Below are positions 45,634 through 57,112 of a stretch of DNA of 64,000 bases, in pieces. Both the position numbers and the translations under genes were made by a program. Source of the stretch: Xanthomonas sp. 3793 (GTDB lineage Bacteria; Pseudomonadota; Gammaproteobacteria; Xanthomonadales; Xanthomonadaceae); assembly GCF_024806835.1 (NCBI RefSeq), contig NZ_JANTYU010000002.1, positions 656,233-720,232 of the forward strand. Reading direction: 5' to 3'. Below the pieces are notes generated by a model that ran no database searches, had not been told where the DNA came from, and saw only the letters and a program-made list of their open reading frames with translations. Each line of letters opens with the position of its first letter. Positions within the stretch are counted from its first letter, which is position 1.

Positions 45634-46770
45634 TTGACGCGTCCCAAGCAAGCCTCGGCCGCCGCGGAGGCCGGCGACGCGCGCCTGGCGCGGCGCGGGG
45701 CGGTGACGCTGCGCGACATCGCAGGCGCAATCGGTGTCTCGCGCGCGACCGTGTCGCTGGTGCTGCGCGGCAGCCCCCTGGTGCATGCCAGCACGCGCGC
45801 GCGCGTGGAGGCCGAACTGGACCGGCAACATTACGTCTACAACCGCGCTGCCGCCAATTTGCGCCAGCGGACCTCATCCAGCATTGCGCTGGTCATCAAC
45901 GATCTGTCCAACCCGTTCTTCGCAGAGTTTGCGGCTGGCGTTGACGAAGCGTTGGGCGCGGCCGGCTATGTCACCCTGCTGGGCAGTACCGGCGAGTCCA
46001 CGCAGCGTCAGCAGGCGGTGCTGACCTCGTTGATGGAACACACACCGGCCGGGATCATCCTGTCGCCCGCCGAGGGCAGCCAGGCGCAGGCCCTGGCGCA
46101 GGTGCTCGGCCGCCAGCGCAACGTGGTGTTGTTCAACCGTGAGGTGGAGGGCGCCGGTTGGGACCTGCTGGCGCTGGACAACGAGCAGGGCGCGTATCTG
46201 GCCTGCACGCATCTGATTGCACAAGGCCATCGGCAGATCGTGTTTTTCGGCGGGCATGCCGAATCCAGCTCGTGCCGGCAGCGTCGTGCCGGCTATACGC
46301 GCGCCATGTCCGCTGCGGGCCTGGCGGTGCGGTACGTCGAGTCGGCACCCAATCGGCAGGATGCGGCACTGTGCGGCGCGCGTATGCTCGACAACGCCGA
46401 CCACGCTGCGACTGCGGCGGTTTGCTACAACGACAGCGTTGCGCTCGGCCTGATGGCCGCACTGGCGATGCACGGCAGCGTGCCGGGCCGCGATTTCGCG
46501 GTGACCGGCTTCGACGACATTGCCGAAGCGGCATTGTTCACTCCGGCACTGACCACGCTGGCTGCCGATCCGCGCGCGCGCGGCCAGCAAGCTGCGCAGC
46601 TGGTGCTGCAGCGCATCGGCAGCCCGGACCTGGCCTCGCAACGGCTGACCGCTGCAGTTGCGCTACAAGTCCGCGCGAGCAGTGCGTGCGCACCCTCTCA
46701 CCTGTCTTCTTCGCACCATCCCGCAAGCGATTCCCCCGTCCATTCCCCCACCAAGGCCTCAGGCCGCTGA
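45634..46770 (+). CDS. LacI-family sugar-responsive regulator
   Basis: I start at the TTG at 45634 (MTRPKQASAAAEAG...), 378 residues, with GGAG ten bases upstream; an earlier TTG at 45574 would lie inside the operator. The helix-turn-helix is at about 25-46 (TLRDIAGAIGVSRATVSLVL), followed by the hinge (NRAAANLRQRTSSSIALVIN) and a periplasmic-binding-protein-like effector domain (NDLSNPFFAEF, FNREVEGAGWDL, TGFDDIAEAALF). An unusual Ser/His/Pro-rich tail follows after about residue 345. It sits 13 bp before the permease gene and probably controls the four-gene operon. Confidence 0.88.
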   Translation: MTRPKQASAAAEAGDARLARRGAVTLRDIAGAIGVSRATVSLVLRGSPLVHASTRARVEAELDRQHYVYNRAAANLRQRTSSSIALVINDLSNPFFAEFAAGVDEALGAAGYVTLLGSTGESTQRQQAVLTSLMEHTPAGIILSPAEGSQAQALAQVLGRQRNVVLFNREVEGAGWDLLALDNEQGAYLACTHLIAQGHRQIVFFGGHAESSSCRQRRAGYTRAMSAAGLAVRYVESAPNRQDAALCGARMLDNADHAATAAVCYNDSVALGLMAALAMHGSVPGRDFAVTGFDDIAEAALFTPALTTLAADPRARGQQAAQLVLQRIGSPDLASQRLTAAVALQVRASSACAPSHLSSSHHPASDSPVHSPTKASGR

Positions 46771-46783
46771 CCAGGCAACTCCT

Positions 46784-48094
46784 ATGGTTTCCCTTTCCAC
46801 GCAATCCACTGTGCCAAGCGGCAACAAGGCGCCCGTCAACAACGGCGTCGCGTTGTCGGTGGTGACCACGATCTTTTTCATGTGGGGCTTTCTCACCTGC
46901 CTCAACGACATCCTGATTCCGCATCTGAAGGCGGTGTTCGAGCTCAACTTCGCGCAGGCGATGCTGGTGCAGTTCACCTTCTTCGGTGCGTACTTCCTGA
47001 TGTCGCTGCCGGCAGGTTGGCTGGTCAATCGCCTGGGTTACAAGCAGGGCATCGTGGCCGGGCTCGCGGTGGCGGCAGTCGGTGCGCTGGGCTTCTGGCC
47101 GGCGGCGGAACTGCGCGTGTACGGCGCATTCCTGGGCGCGCTGTTCGTGCTCGCCACCGGCATCACCATCCTGCAGGTGGCGGCAAATCCATATGTTGCG
47201 TTGCTGGGTCCGGAGCGTAGTGCCTCCAGCCGCCTGACCCTGGCGCAGGCGCTCAACTCGCTGGGTACCGCGATCGCGCCGTTGCTGGGTGGCTGGTTGA
47301 TCCTGTCCAACACGGTGATGAGCGGCGACCAGCTCAAGGCCTTGCCGGAAGCCGAGCAACTGGCCTATCGCGTGCAGGAAGCCCAGGCCGTGCAAGGCCC
47401 CTACATCGGGCTGGGTGTGGTGCTGTTCCTGCTGGCGATCTTCGTGTTCCTGTTCCGTTTGCCGGCATTGACCGATGGCGGCGCGCAGAAGGAAGAGAGC
47501 AAGCATTCGCTGCTGGATGCGCTGCGCCACCCGCATGTGCGCTTCGGTGTGCTGGCGATTTTTTTCTATGTCGGCGCAGAAGTCGCGATCGGCAGCCTGA
47601 TGGTCAATTACTTCTCCTTGCCGGAGATCGGCGGGTTCACCGAGCGCGAGGCGACCAAGTACGTGTCGGCGTACTGGACGCTTGCCATGATCGGCCGCTT
47701 CATCGGGTCGGCCTTGCTGGCCAAGCTGTCGCCACGCGTGCTGTTGTCGGTATTTGCGGGTATCAATGCCTTGCTGCTGGGCCTGACCATGGCCAGTGGC
47801 GGCATGCTGGCGGTGTATGCGCTGGTGGCGATCGGCCTGTTCAACTCGATCATGTTCCCCACCATTTTTACCCTGGGCATCGAGCGTCTTGGCCCGTTGA
47901 CCGGGCGTGCGTCCAGCCTTTTGATCATGGCGATTGTGGGCGGCGCGATCGTGCCGTATCTGCAGGGCTTGCTGGCAGATCACATGGGCCTGCATGAGTC
48001 CTTCGTGCTGCCGCTGGTGTGCTACCTGTACATCGTGTTCTACGGCATCTGGGGTTCGCGCCTGCGTGGCGCACTGGCGGAGGCGCGCGCATGA
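46784..48094 (+). CDS. FucP-type MFS sugar/H+ symporter
   Basis: I start at the ATG at 46784 (MVSLSTQSTVPSGNKAPVNN), 436 residues. Twelve hydrophobic segments are readable. The FucP/GluP hallmark region FFMWGFLTCLNDILIPHLKA (about 31-50) and NPYVALLGPERSASSRLTLAQALNSLG (about 133-160) are present, placing it with fucose/glucose/galactose/mannose proton symporters of the inner membrane. The following two enzymes point to a hexose that is isomerised to fructose, most simply mannose. The stop overlaps the kinase start by 4 nt. Confidence 0.9.
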   Translation: MVSLSTQSTVPSGNKAPVNNGVALSVVTTIFFMWGFLTCLNDILIPHLKAVFELNFAQAMLVQFTFFGAYFLMSLPAGWLVNRLGYKQGIVAGLAVAAVGALGFWPAAELRVYGAFLGALFVLATGITILQVAANPYVALLGPERSASSRLTLAQALNSLGTAIAPLLGGWLILSNTVMSGDQLKALPEAEQLAYRVQEAQAVQGPYIGLGVVLFLLAIFVFLFRLPALTDGGAQKEESKHSLLDALRHPHVRFGVLAIFFYVGAEVAIGSLMVNYFSLPEIGGFTEREATKYVSAYWTLAMIGRFIGSALLAKLSPRVLLSVFAGINALLLGLTMASGGMLAVYALVAIGLFNSIMFPTIFTLGIERLGPLTGRASSLLIMAIVGGAIVPYLQGLLADHMGLHESFVLPLVCYLYIVFYGIWGSRLRGALAEARA

Positions 48095-49077
48095 ATGCTG
48101 CCAAGAACCAGGTGGTCTGTTTCGGCGAAGCCCTGATCGACATGCTGGCCTTGCCGCAGGCCAGCACCGACGACGCGCGCACCTTTGCGCAATATGCCGG
48201 TGGTGCGCCGGCCAATGTTGCGGTGGCGGTGGCAAAACTCGGCGGCGCCGCGCATTTTGTTGGCATGCTCGGCCGCGACATGTTCGGCGACTTCCTGCTG
48301 CAGAGCCTGCAGCAGGCTGGGGTGATCACCGATGGCATCGTGCGCACCGATCAGGCCAAGACCGCGCTTGCCTTCGTCGCATTGGACGAGGCGGGCGAGC
48401 GCAGTTTCAGCTTCTACCGCCCGCCTGCAGCGGACCTGTTGTTCCGCCCAGAACACTTCGCCGCAGACGGATTCACGCAAGCCGCGGTGCTGCATGTGTG
48501 TTCCAACAGCATGACCGAGCCTGCGATCGCGCAGTGCACGCTCGACGGCATGCGCCGTGCACGTGCCGACGGCGCCATCGTCAGCCTGGATCTGAATCTT
48601 CGTCCGATGCTGTGGCCGCAGGAGGTGGACCCGGCTGCGTTGCTGTGGGAAGCGCTGGCGCTGGCCGATGTGGTCAAGCTCTCGCGCGAGGAACTCGACT
48701 ATCTGGCCGGCACCTTGAACGCCGACGCCAGCGCGGTGACGCAGAAGCTGTGGCAGGGCAATGCGCGCTGGCTGTTGGTTACCGATGGCGGCGGCCCGGT
48801 GCATTGGCAGACACGGGTGGATTCCGGCCAGGTGTCGGCGTTCACCGTGCAGGTGCGCGACAGCACCGCTGCTGGCGATGCCTTCGTTGGTGGTCTGCTG
48901 TATCAGCTGGCCGCACGTGCGACGACGCTTGAACACCTGTGCGGCGATGCTGCGGCGATGACGCAGGTGATTCGTTTCGCCGCCGCAGTCGGTGCGCTGG
49001 CAGTGACACGCAAGGGCGCGTTTGCCGCGATGCCCAGCCTCGATGAAGTCCATTCTCTGATCCAGGAACAAGCATGA
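48091..49077 (+). CDS. PfkB-family fructokinase
   Basis: I start at the ATG at 48091 (MNAAKNQVVCFGEALIDMLA), 328 residues. The ribokinase-family signatures are present: CFGEALIDM at the N-terminus, YAGGAPANVAVAVAKLGG (about 35-52) and the C-terminal DSTAAGDAFVGGLLYQLA (about 256-273) with the catalytic Asp. The SFYRPPAADLLF segment is typical of fructokinases. It converts fructose to fructose-6-phosphate with ATP. It is coupled by 4-nt overlaps to the permease before and the epimerase-type gene after it. Confidence 0.88.
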   Translation: MNAAKNQVVCFGEALIDMLALPQASTDDARTFAQYAGGAPANVAVAVAKLGGAAHFVGMLGRDMFGDFLLQSLQQAGVITDGIVRTDQAKTALAFVALDEAGERSFSFYRPPAADLLFRPEHFAADGFTQAAVLHVCSNSMTEPAIAQCTLDGMRRARADGAIVSLDLNLRPMLWPQEVDPAALLWEALALADVVKLSREELDYLAGTLNADASAVTQKLWQGNARWLLVTDGGGPVHWQTRVDSGQVSAFTVQVRDSTAAGDAFVGGLLYQLAARATTLEHLCGDAAAMTQVIRFAAAVGALAVTRKGAFAAMPSLDEVHSLIQEQA

Positions 49078-50279
49078 GCCCGTTGCCCGCATCTCCCGCC
49101 CCCGATTTCCGCTCGGCCGATGTGTTGCGCCAGCATATTGCCGACACCATGGCGTTCTATCACCCGCGCGCGATCGATCCAGCCGGTGGCTTCTTCCAGT
49201 ATTTCAAGGATGACGGCAGCATCTACGATGCCGGTCACCGGCATCTGGTGAGCAGCACGCGCTTCGTCTTCAACTACGCAATGGCCTACCGCGAGTTCGG
49301 CAACGCGCAGTACCTGGAGGCAGTGCGCCACGGCCTGGATTATCTGCGCAACGTGCATCGCAACGCCGCCACCGGCGGTTATGCCTGGACCTTGCGCGAT
49401 GGCGTGGTGGAAGACGACATGAACCACTGCTACGGCGTGGCGTTCGTGCTGCTGGCGTATTCGTGTGGGCTGAAGGCCGGCATCGGCGAGGCGCGTGCGT
49501 GGATGGACGAAACCTGGCAGCTGCTGGAAAAACACTTCTGGGAGCCGGAATTCGGTTTGTACCGCGACGAAGCCGATGCGCAGTTCAACTTCACCACGTA
49601 TCGCGGCCAGAACGCCAACATGCATATGTGCGAGGCGATGATCGCCGCGTACGAAGCCAGCGGCGAGCAGCGCTACCTGGATCGCGCGCTGCAGCTGGCC
49701 GATCACATGACCCGGCGCCAGGCGGCCAAGGCCGATGGTCTGGTGTGGGAGCATTACGACCCGCAGTGGAACATCGATTGGGACTTTAACCGCGACAACC
49801 CCAAGCATCTGTTCCGGCCCTGGGGCTTCCAGCCGGGCCACCAGACCGAATGGGCCAAGTTGCTCATGCTGCTGGATCGTTATGCACCCACGGACTGGTT
49901 GTTGCCGACTGCGCAGCATCTGTTCGATGTCGCGGTGGAGCGCTCCTGGGATGCGCAGCGCGGCGGGCTGTATTACGGTTTCGCGCCCGATGGTCAGGTG
50001 TGCGACGACGACAAGTATTTCTGGGTGCAGGCCGAGTCGTTGGCTGCAGCGGCCTTGTTGGCACAGCGCAGTGGCGATGCGCGCTACTGGCAGTGGTACG
50101 ACAAGCTGTGGGATTACTCCTGGAAGCACATGGTCGACCACCGCTATGGTGCGTGGTACCGCATTCTGGATGCGGACAACCGCAAGTACAGCGATGAGAA
50201 GAGCCCGGCCGGCAAGACCGATTACCACACCATGGGCGCGTGTTACGAAGTGTTGAACGTGTTGCGGCCAGCAGCTTGA
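49074..50279 (+). CDS. AGE-family sugar isomerase/epimerase, probable mannose isomerase
   Basis: The 401-residue product belongs to the N-acylglucosamine 2-epimerase (AGE) superfamily with an alpha/alpha barrel. Motifs are TRFVFNYAMAYREFG (about 63-77), LDYLRNVHRNAATGGYAWTL, MNHCYGVAFVLLAYSCG, NANMHMCEAMIAAYEA and GHQTEWAKLLMLLD, with histidines in the usual catalytic positions. Alongside a fructokinase and a hexose symporter, D-mannose to D-fructose isomerisation is the best reading; cellobiose or acylglucosamine epimerisation is less likely in this setting. Last gene of the operon. Confidence 0.82.
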   Translation: MSPLPASPAPDFRSADVLRQHIADTMAFYHPRAIDPAGGFFQYFKDDGSIYDAGHRHLVSSTRFVFNYAMAYREFGNAQYLEAVRHGLDYLRNVHRNAATGGYAWTLRDGVVEDDMNHCYGVAFVLLAYSCGLKAGIGEARAWMDETWQLLEKHFWEPEFGLYRDEADAQFNFTTYRGQNANMHMCEAMIAAYEASGEQRYLDRALQLADHMTRRQAAKADGLVWEHYDPQWNIDWDFNRDNPKHLFRPWGFQPGHQTEWAKLLMLLDRYAPTDWLLPTAQHLFDVAVERSWDAQRGGLYYGFAPDGQVCDDDKYFWVQAESLAAAALLAQRSGDARYWQWYDKLWDYSWKHMVDHRYGAWYRILDADNRKYSDEKSPAGKTDYHTMGACYEVLNVLRPAA

Positions 50280-50304
50280 TGGGGGGTAACAGAGCACAGC
50301 CGCC

Positions 50305-50647
50305 TATGTGCGGCCGCGCCGTGACGTAGGAGCGCACCCGGGCGCGACGGGGCGTTATCGGTAAAGCCCCGTCGCGCCCGGGTGCGCTCCTACGTTGGTT
50401 GGAGGGCGCGTTCGGGGATGCTGGGGCCCGGTGTTATTTGGGTGCCGCCCCGTGTGGGAGGACTACGACGTTCGAATGTATTGCGGACAGTGGCTTGATG
50501 CTGGAGGTGACATGGCGCGGCCATAGATGTGCGGCCGCGTCGTGACGTAGGAGCGCACCTGGGCGCGACGGGGCGTTATCGGTAAAGCCCCGTCGCGCCC
50601 GCGCTCCTACGTTGGTGGAGGGCGCGTCCGGGGATGCTGGCCCGATG

Positions 50648-50652
<5 letters not shown>
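50305..50652. repeat. Direct duplication carrying long family B palindromes
   Basis: Two direct copies of about 130 bp (about 50305-50435 and 50525-50652) share the order ATGTGCGGCCGC, the palindrome, GTTGG, GGAGGGCGCG and GGGGATGCTGG. In copy 1 the arms 50325-50353 and 50366-50394 form a perfect 29-bp stem over a 12-nt loop. Copy 2 (50546-50611) has lost four bases of its right arm. The second copy runs into the stop codon of metH at 50648. The convergent genes on either side end here, so it may serve as a bidirectional 3' end. Confidence 0.85.
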
Positions 50653-53401
<2,749 letters not shown>

Positions 53402-53486
53402 GCGATGCTCTGCTGGACGGTGACGGCGCGATCGGTCTTGGTGGGTTGCTGTTCACGGCTGGACGATGGGGCGCAATGAAATGCAG

Positions 53487-53705
53487 CCCTCATCCGGCGC
53501 TGCGCGCCACCTTCTCCCGCAGGCGGGAGAAGGGCAGTGCGTTGCGCACGGAGCGTCTTTGTGGAAAGCCGAGCAATGCGGGTTCCCTCTTCCCCCAGCG
53601 GAGGATGGGCGGTGGACTGCGCACGACGCGTCCTTGTGGCAGCCCAAGCGCCGCGCTGTCCTTCTCCCGCCTGCGGGAGAAGGTGCCCGAAGGGCGGATG
53701 AGGGT
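53487..53705. repeat. Pair of family A REP elements in opposite orientation between the metH halves
   Basis: 53487-53534 carries the element reading CCCTCATCCGGCGC then CTTCTCCC...GGGAGAAG. 53660-53705 carries the opposite orientation, CTTCTCCC...GGGAGAAGG then CCGAAGGGCGGATGAGGGTG. A degenerate CTCTTCCCCC...GGAGGATGGGCGG block lies between them. The layout is like the REP doublets of enterobacteria. The whole 316-bp gap between the two metH genes (53402-53717) consists of this doublet and holds no gene. Confidence 0.8.
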
Positions 53706-53717
53706 GAGCCTGACGCA

Positions 53718-54848
53718 TCACGCCGCCAACTCCTGCGCGCCGGGTATTTGCCGTGGCGGCAGGTCGGCCACGGCGTCGGCGATCGCACGGATATGCGCGG
53801 GCGATGTGCCGCAGCAACCGCCAACCAGATTCAGCAAGCCGGACTGGGCAAATTCGCGCAAGGTCTCGGCCATTTCCTCCGGCGTCTCGTCGTACTCGCC
53901 GAAGGCATTGGGCAGGCCGGCATTCGGATGCGCGCTGACATAGGCGTCGGCAATCTGAGCCAGCGTTTCCACATGCGGGCGTAGATCCTTGGCGCCCAGT
54001 GCGCAGTTCAAACCCACCGACAGTGGGCGGCCATGTGCGACCGAGGCGTAGAAGGCTTCGGCTGTCTGCCCAGACAGCGTGCGACCGGACGCATCGGTAA
54101 TGGTGCCGGAGACCATCACCGGCAAGCGCCCGCCGCGCGCTTCGAAGACCTCTTCGATCGCGTACAGCGCTGCCTTGGCATTGAGCGTGTCGAAGATGGT
54201 CTCAACCATCAGCGTGTCGGCACCGCCATCGATCAAGCCTTCGACGGCCTCGCGGTAGGTCTCGCGCAGCGCGTCGAAACTGGTGTTGCGGTAGCCGGGG
54301 TCGTTGACGTCCGGACTGATCGAGGCGGTGCGGCTGGTGGGGCCGAGCACGCCGATCACAAAGCGAGGTTTGTGCGGCGTCAGCGCTTCGACGGCATCGC
54401 AGCATTCGCGCGCGACCTGCGCGCCGGCCTTGTTCAATTCATACACCACGTGCTCGAGGTGATAGTCGGCCTGGCTCACCGAGGTGGCGTTGAACGTGTT
54501 GGTTTCCAGCAGGTCGGCACCGGCATCCAGGTAGGCGCGATGGATACCGGCAATGATCTCCGGGCGGGTCAGCAACAGCAGATCGTTATTGCCCTTCAGG
54601 TCGTGGCCTTCTGGCGTGTGTGCGTGATCGCAGCCCGGGCCGTGCACATGCGCGCTGTCGTAGCCTTCGGCGAACCGCGTGCCGCGGTAATCGGTTTCCT
54701 GCAGATCGTGGCGCTGAATCATGGTGCCCATCGCACCATCGATGATGAGGATGCGTTCGCGCAGTGCAGTGTCGAGTTTGTCGGCGCGCTCCGGGTGCAG
54801 CCAGGGCAGCGAGAAGGAACGTGGGGTGAGGGGCTGTGCAGGCGTCAT
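53718..54848 (-). CDS. metH: Homocysteine S-methyltransferase module of methionine synthase (split MetH, N-terminal part)
   Basis: The 376-residue protein has the homocysteine-binding barrel: [20 protein letters not shown] (about 28-47), [14 protein letters not shown] and the zinc-ligand cysteines in GLNCALG (about 280) and GGCCGT (about 343-344). It ends near [14 protein letters not shown], just past the barrel. It must work with the 917-residue protein encoded 316 bp downstream, which has the folate, B12 and reactivation modules. Both frames have intact starts and stops. Its start overlaps the upstream regulator gene by 4 nt. Confidence 0.92.
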   Translation of the reverse strand: MTPAQPLTPRSFSLPWLHPERADKLDTALRERILIIDGAMGTMIQRHDLQETDYRGTRFAEGYDSAHVHGPGCDHAHTPEGHDLKGNNDLLLLTRPEIIAGIHRAYLDAGADLLETNTFNATSVSQADYHLEHVVYELNKAGAQVARECCDAVEALTPHKPRFVIGVLGPTSRTASISPDVNDPGYRNTSFDALRETYREAVEGLIDGGADTLMVETIFDTLNAKAALYAIEEVFEARGGRLPVMVSGTITDASGRTLSGQTAEAFYASVAHGRPLSVGLNCALGAKDLRPHVETLAQIADAYVSAHPNAGLPNAFGEYDETPEEMAETLREFAQSGLLNLVGGCCGTSPAHIRAIADAVADLPPRQIPGAQELAA

Positions 54849-55840
54849 GGTGCGGTTCTCCTTGGTGCAGTGCTCTTGCCGTCAATCGATCCCGAATCCA
54901 GAGTCCCCATTCCCGGCTTCATCGCAATCAGCGAAATCACCTCGAAATGCGGTGGGCGTTTCTCACGCGTCACCGTCTCCAGGCTGGAGACATCCAGCCC
55001 GGCTTTCTCGACGAACTTGCGCAATTCCTTGGCGGCAAATCCCAGATTGACGTGGCCATAGGCATGCACGGCCGCGCGGTGTTCGTGCTTGGCCAGGCTG
55101 CACAGCAGCAGGCGGCCGCCCGGGCGCAACACGCGTGCAGATTCGGCCACCGCTTGCGCCGGTCTTGCGGCATAGGTGAGCGCGTGCATCAGCACCACCA
55201 GGTCGAAGCTGGCATCGGGGAAGGGCAGTGCATGCATATCGCCTTCGCGTACTTCCACGTTACGCAGCTTGCGCAGACGCTCGCTGGCAGCGGCAACCAC
55301 GCGTGCGCTGGTGTCGATGCAGATGTAGCGGGTGGCGTGCGGGGCGACCAGTTCCGCCAGCACGCCGTCGCCGGAGGCGATGTCGAGCACGTCGCCGGTT
55401 TCCAGCAGGGGCAGGGCGGTGCGTGCCAGTGCTTCCCAGGTGCGCCCCGGGGAGTAATGCCGTTCCATGTCGCCGGCCACCGAATCGGCCCAGTTCTGGT
55501 CGGCGGCGCGGTTGGCCAGCACGGCGGCCACGCGCTCGGCATCCTGGCGCAACAGCGGGTCGTCGCTGCCGGTGCTCAGCGCCAGCCACAGGGCACGCTG
55601 TGCGGGATCCAGCGATACTTCGTCGAAACGGTAATACGCCGACACGCCGGCGCGGCGGTCGCGCACCAGCCCGGCTTCCTTGAGCTTGGCCAGGTGGGTG
55701 GACACGCGCGGCTGGGCCAGGCGGGTGATGGCCGACAGCTCGGCCACGGTGAGCTCTTCCTGTTCCAGCAGCGCCAGCAGGCGTACCCGGGTGGCATCGG
55801 CAAACACTTTCAGTCGCGCCGACCAGTCTTCCAGATCCAT
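54845..55840 (-). CDS. ArsR-type regulator fused to a SAM-dependent methyltransferase domain (SahR-like)
   Basis: I start at the ATG at 55840 ([20 protein letters not shown]), 331 residues. Residues about 5-90 are an ArsR winged helix ([31 protein letters not shown]). Residues about 140-300 are a Rossmann methyltransferase with motif [16 protein letters not shown] (about 168-182) and [12 protein letters not shown]. Such fusions next to metH fit a regulator sensing SAM or S-adenosylhomocysteine. It overlaps metH-N by 4 nt and has a 28-bp palindrome just before its start. The last 18 or so codons read through a family C intergenic repeat. Confidence 0.85.
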   Translation of the reverse strand: MDLEDWSARLKVFADATRVRLLALLEQEELTVAELSAITRLAQPRVSTHLAKLKEAGLVRDRRAGVSAYYRFDEVSLDPAQRALWLALSTGSDDPLLRQDAERVAAVLANRAADQNWADSVAGDMERHYSPGRTWEALARTALPLLETGDVLDIASGDGVLAELVAPHATRYICIDTSARVVAAASERLRKLRNVEVREGDMHALPFPDASFDLVVLMHALTYAARPAQAVAESARVLRPGGRLLLCSLAKHEHRAAVHAYGHVNLGFAAKELRKFVEKAGLDVSSLETVTREKRPPHFEVISLIAMKPGMGTLDSGSIDGKSTAPRRTAP

Positions 55841-55842
55841 GA

Positions 55843-55870
55843 ATATCTCTATATCGCGATATGGAGATAT
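55843..55870. promoter_or_regulatory. 28-bp near-perfect palindrome, probable operator of the ArsR-type regulator
   Basis: ATATCTC-T-ATATCGCGATAT-G-GAGATAT is a palindrome over 28 bp with only the single T/G pair unmatched. It ends 2 bp before the ATG of the regulator gene and so overlaps its ribosome binding site. The ATATC...GATAT wording fits ArsR-family methionine-cycle operators. Binding would repress the regulator and both metH genes, and could also affect the divergent acyl-CoA dehydrogenase gene 94 bp away. Confidence 0.75.
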
Positions 55871-55963
55871 TTTCGGCCGGGCGGGGTACCGGGTCAACTA
55901 CATACGCATGCGAATGGTTGGGGCTACAATGGCCGCTCAGCCAATACCCGGGAGGGGTCGAAC

Positions 55964-57112
55964 GTGGATTTCAGCTTTACCGAAGAACAACTGATGATCC
56001 AGGACGTGGCCCGCCGGATCGCCCAGGAAAAGATCGCCCCCAGCGCCGAGCAGTTCGACCGCAGCGGCGAGTTCCCGTTGGAAAATATCCAGCTGCTGGG
56101 CGAAAACGGCCTGATGGGCATCGAGGTGCCGTCCGAGTATGGCGGTGCCGGCATGGATCCGATCAGCTACGCGCTGGCGATGATCGAGATTGCGGCCGGC
56201 GACGGCGCGCACTCCACCATCATGTCGGTCAACAACTCGCTGTTCTGCACCGGCATCCTGAAGAACGGCACCGAGGCGCAGAAGCAGCTGTACGTGCGCG
56301 CAATCGCCGAAGGCACGCACATCGGCGCGTTCGCGCTGACCGAGCCGCAGTCCGGCTCGGATGCATCGGCGATGCGCTGCCGCGCGGTCAAGCAGGCCGA
56401 CGGCAGCTTCGTCATCAACGGCAAGAAGAGCTGGATCACCTCCGGCCCGGTGGCCAAGTACATCGTGCTGTTTGCGGTGACCGAGCCGGACAAGGGCTCG
56501 CGCGGCATCACCGCCTTCATGGTCGACACCGACAAGCCGGGTTTTCATCGCGGCAAGACCGAGCCCAAGCTGGGCATCCGCGCCTCGGCCACCTGCGAGA
56601 TCGAGTTCGCCGATTACGTTGCACAGGCCGACGAGGTGTTGGGCGTGGAAGGCGAGGGCTTCAAGACCGCGATGAGCGTGCTCGATGCTGGGCGGATCGG
56701 CATTGCCTCGCAGGCAGTGGGTATTGCGCGCGCCGCGTATGAAGCGACGCTTGCCTACGTCAAGGAGCGCAAGGCCTTCGGCGCTGCCATCGGCACGTTC
56801 CAGATGACCCAGGCCAAGATCGCCGACATGAAATGCAAGCTGGATGCGGCGTTGTTGTTAACGCTGCGTGCGGCCTGGCTCAAGGGGCAGGGCAAGAAGT
56901 TCGGTACTGAAGCGGCGGTCGCCAAGCTCACCGCATCGGAAGCGGCGATGTGGATCACCCACCAGGCGGTACAGATCCACGGCGGCATGGGCTATTCGAA
57001 GGAAATGCCGCTGGAGCGCTACTTTCGCGATGCCAAGATCACCGAGATCTACGAAGGTACCTCGGAGATTCAACGCCTGGTGATCGCGCGCGGCGAAACC
57101 GGGCTGCGCTGA
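55964..57112 (+). CDS. Acyl-CoA dehydrogenase (short/branched-chain type)
   Basis: The flavoenzyme oxidises acyl-CoA to enoyl-CoA, passing electrons to ETF. I start at the GTG at 55964 (MDFSFTEEQLMIQDVARRIA), 382 residues, behind a GGGAGGGG ribosome binding site; the long frame upstream is antisense to the regulator. It has the family signatures GAFALTEPQSGSDASAMRCR (about 124-143) and QIHGGMGYSKEMPLERYFRD (about 335-354). The catalytic Glu is in EIYEGTSEIQ (Glu364), as in butyryl- and isobutyryl-type enzymes. Its last 28 codons are the first unit of the 139-bp tandem array. Confidence 0.95.
   Translation: MDFSFTEEQLMIQDVARRIAQEKIAPSAEQFDRSGEFPLENIQLLGENGLMGIEVPSEYGGAGMDPISYALAMIEIAAGDGAHSTIMSVNNSLFCTGILKNGTEAQKQLYVRAIAEGTHIGAFALTEPQSGSDASAMRCRAVKQADGSFVINGKKSWITSGPVAKYIVLFAVTEPDKGSRGITAFMVDTDKPGFHRGKTEPKLGIRASATCEIEFADYVAQADEVLGVEGEGFKTAMSVLDAGRIGIASQAVGIARAAYEATLAYVKERKAFGAAIGTFQMTQAKIADMKCKLDAALLLTLRAAWLKGQGKKFGTEAAVAKLTASEAAMWITHQAVQIHGGMGYSKEMPLERYFRDAKITEIYEGTSEIQRLVIARGETGLR

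Noticed and set aside
53402-53717. The metH split as a simple sequencing frameshift
   Set aside because: The two frames are separated by 316 bp of REP sequence, and each has its own start and stop at a domain boundary.
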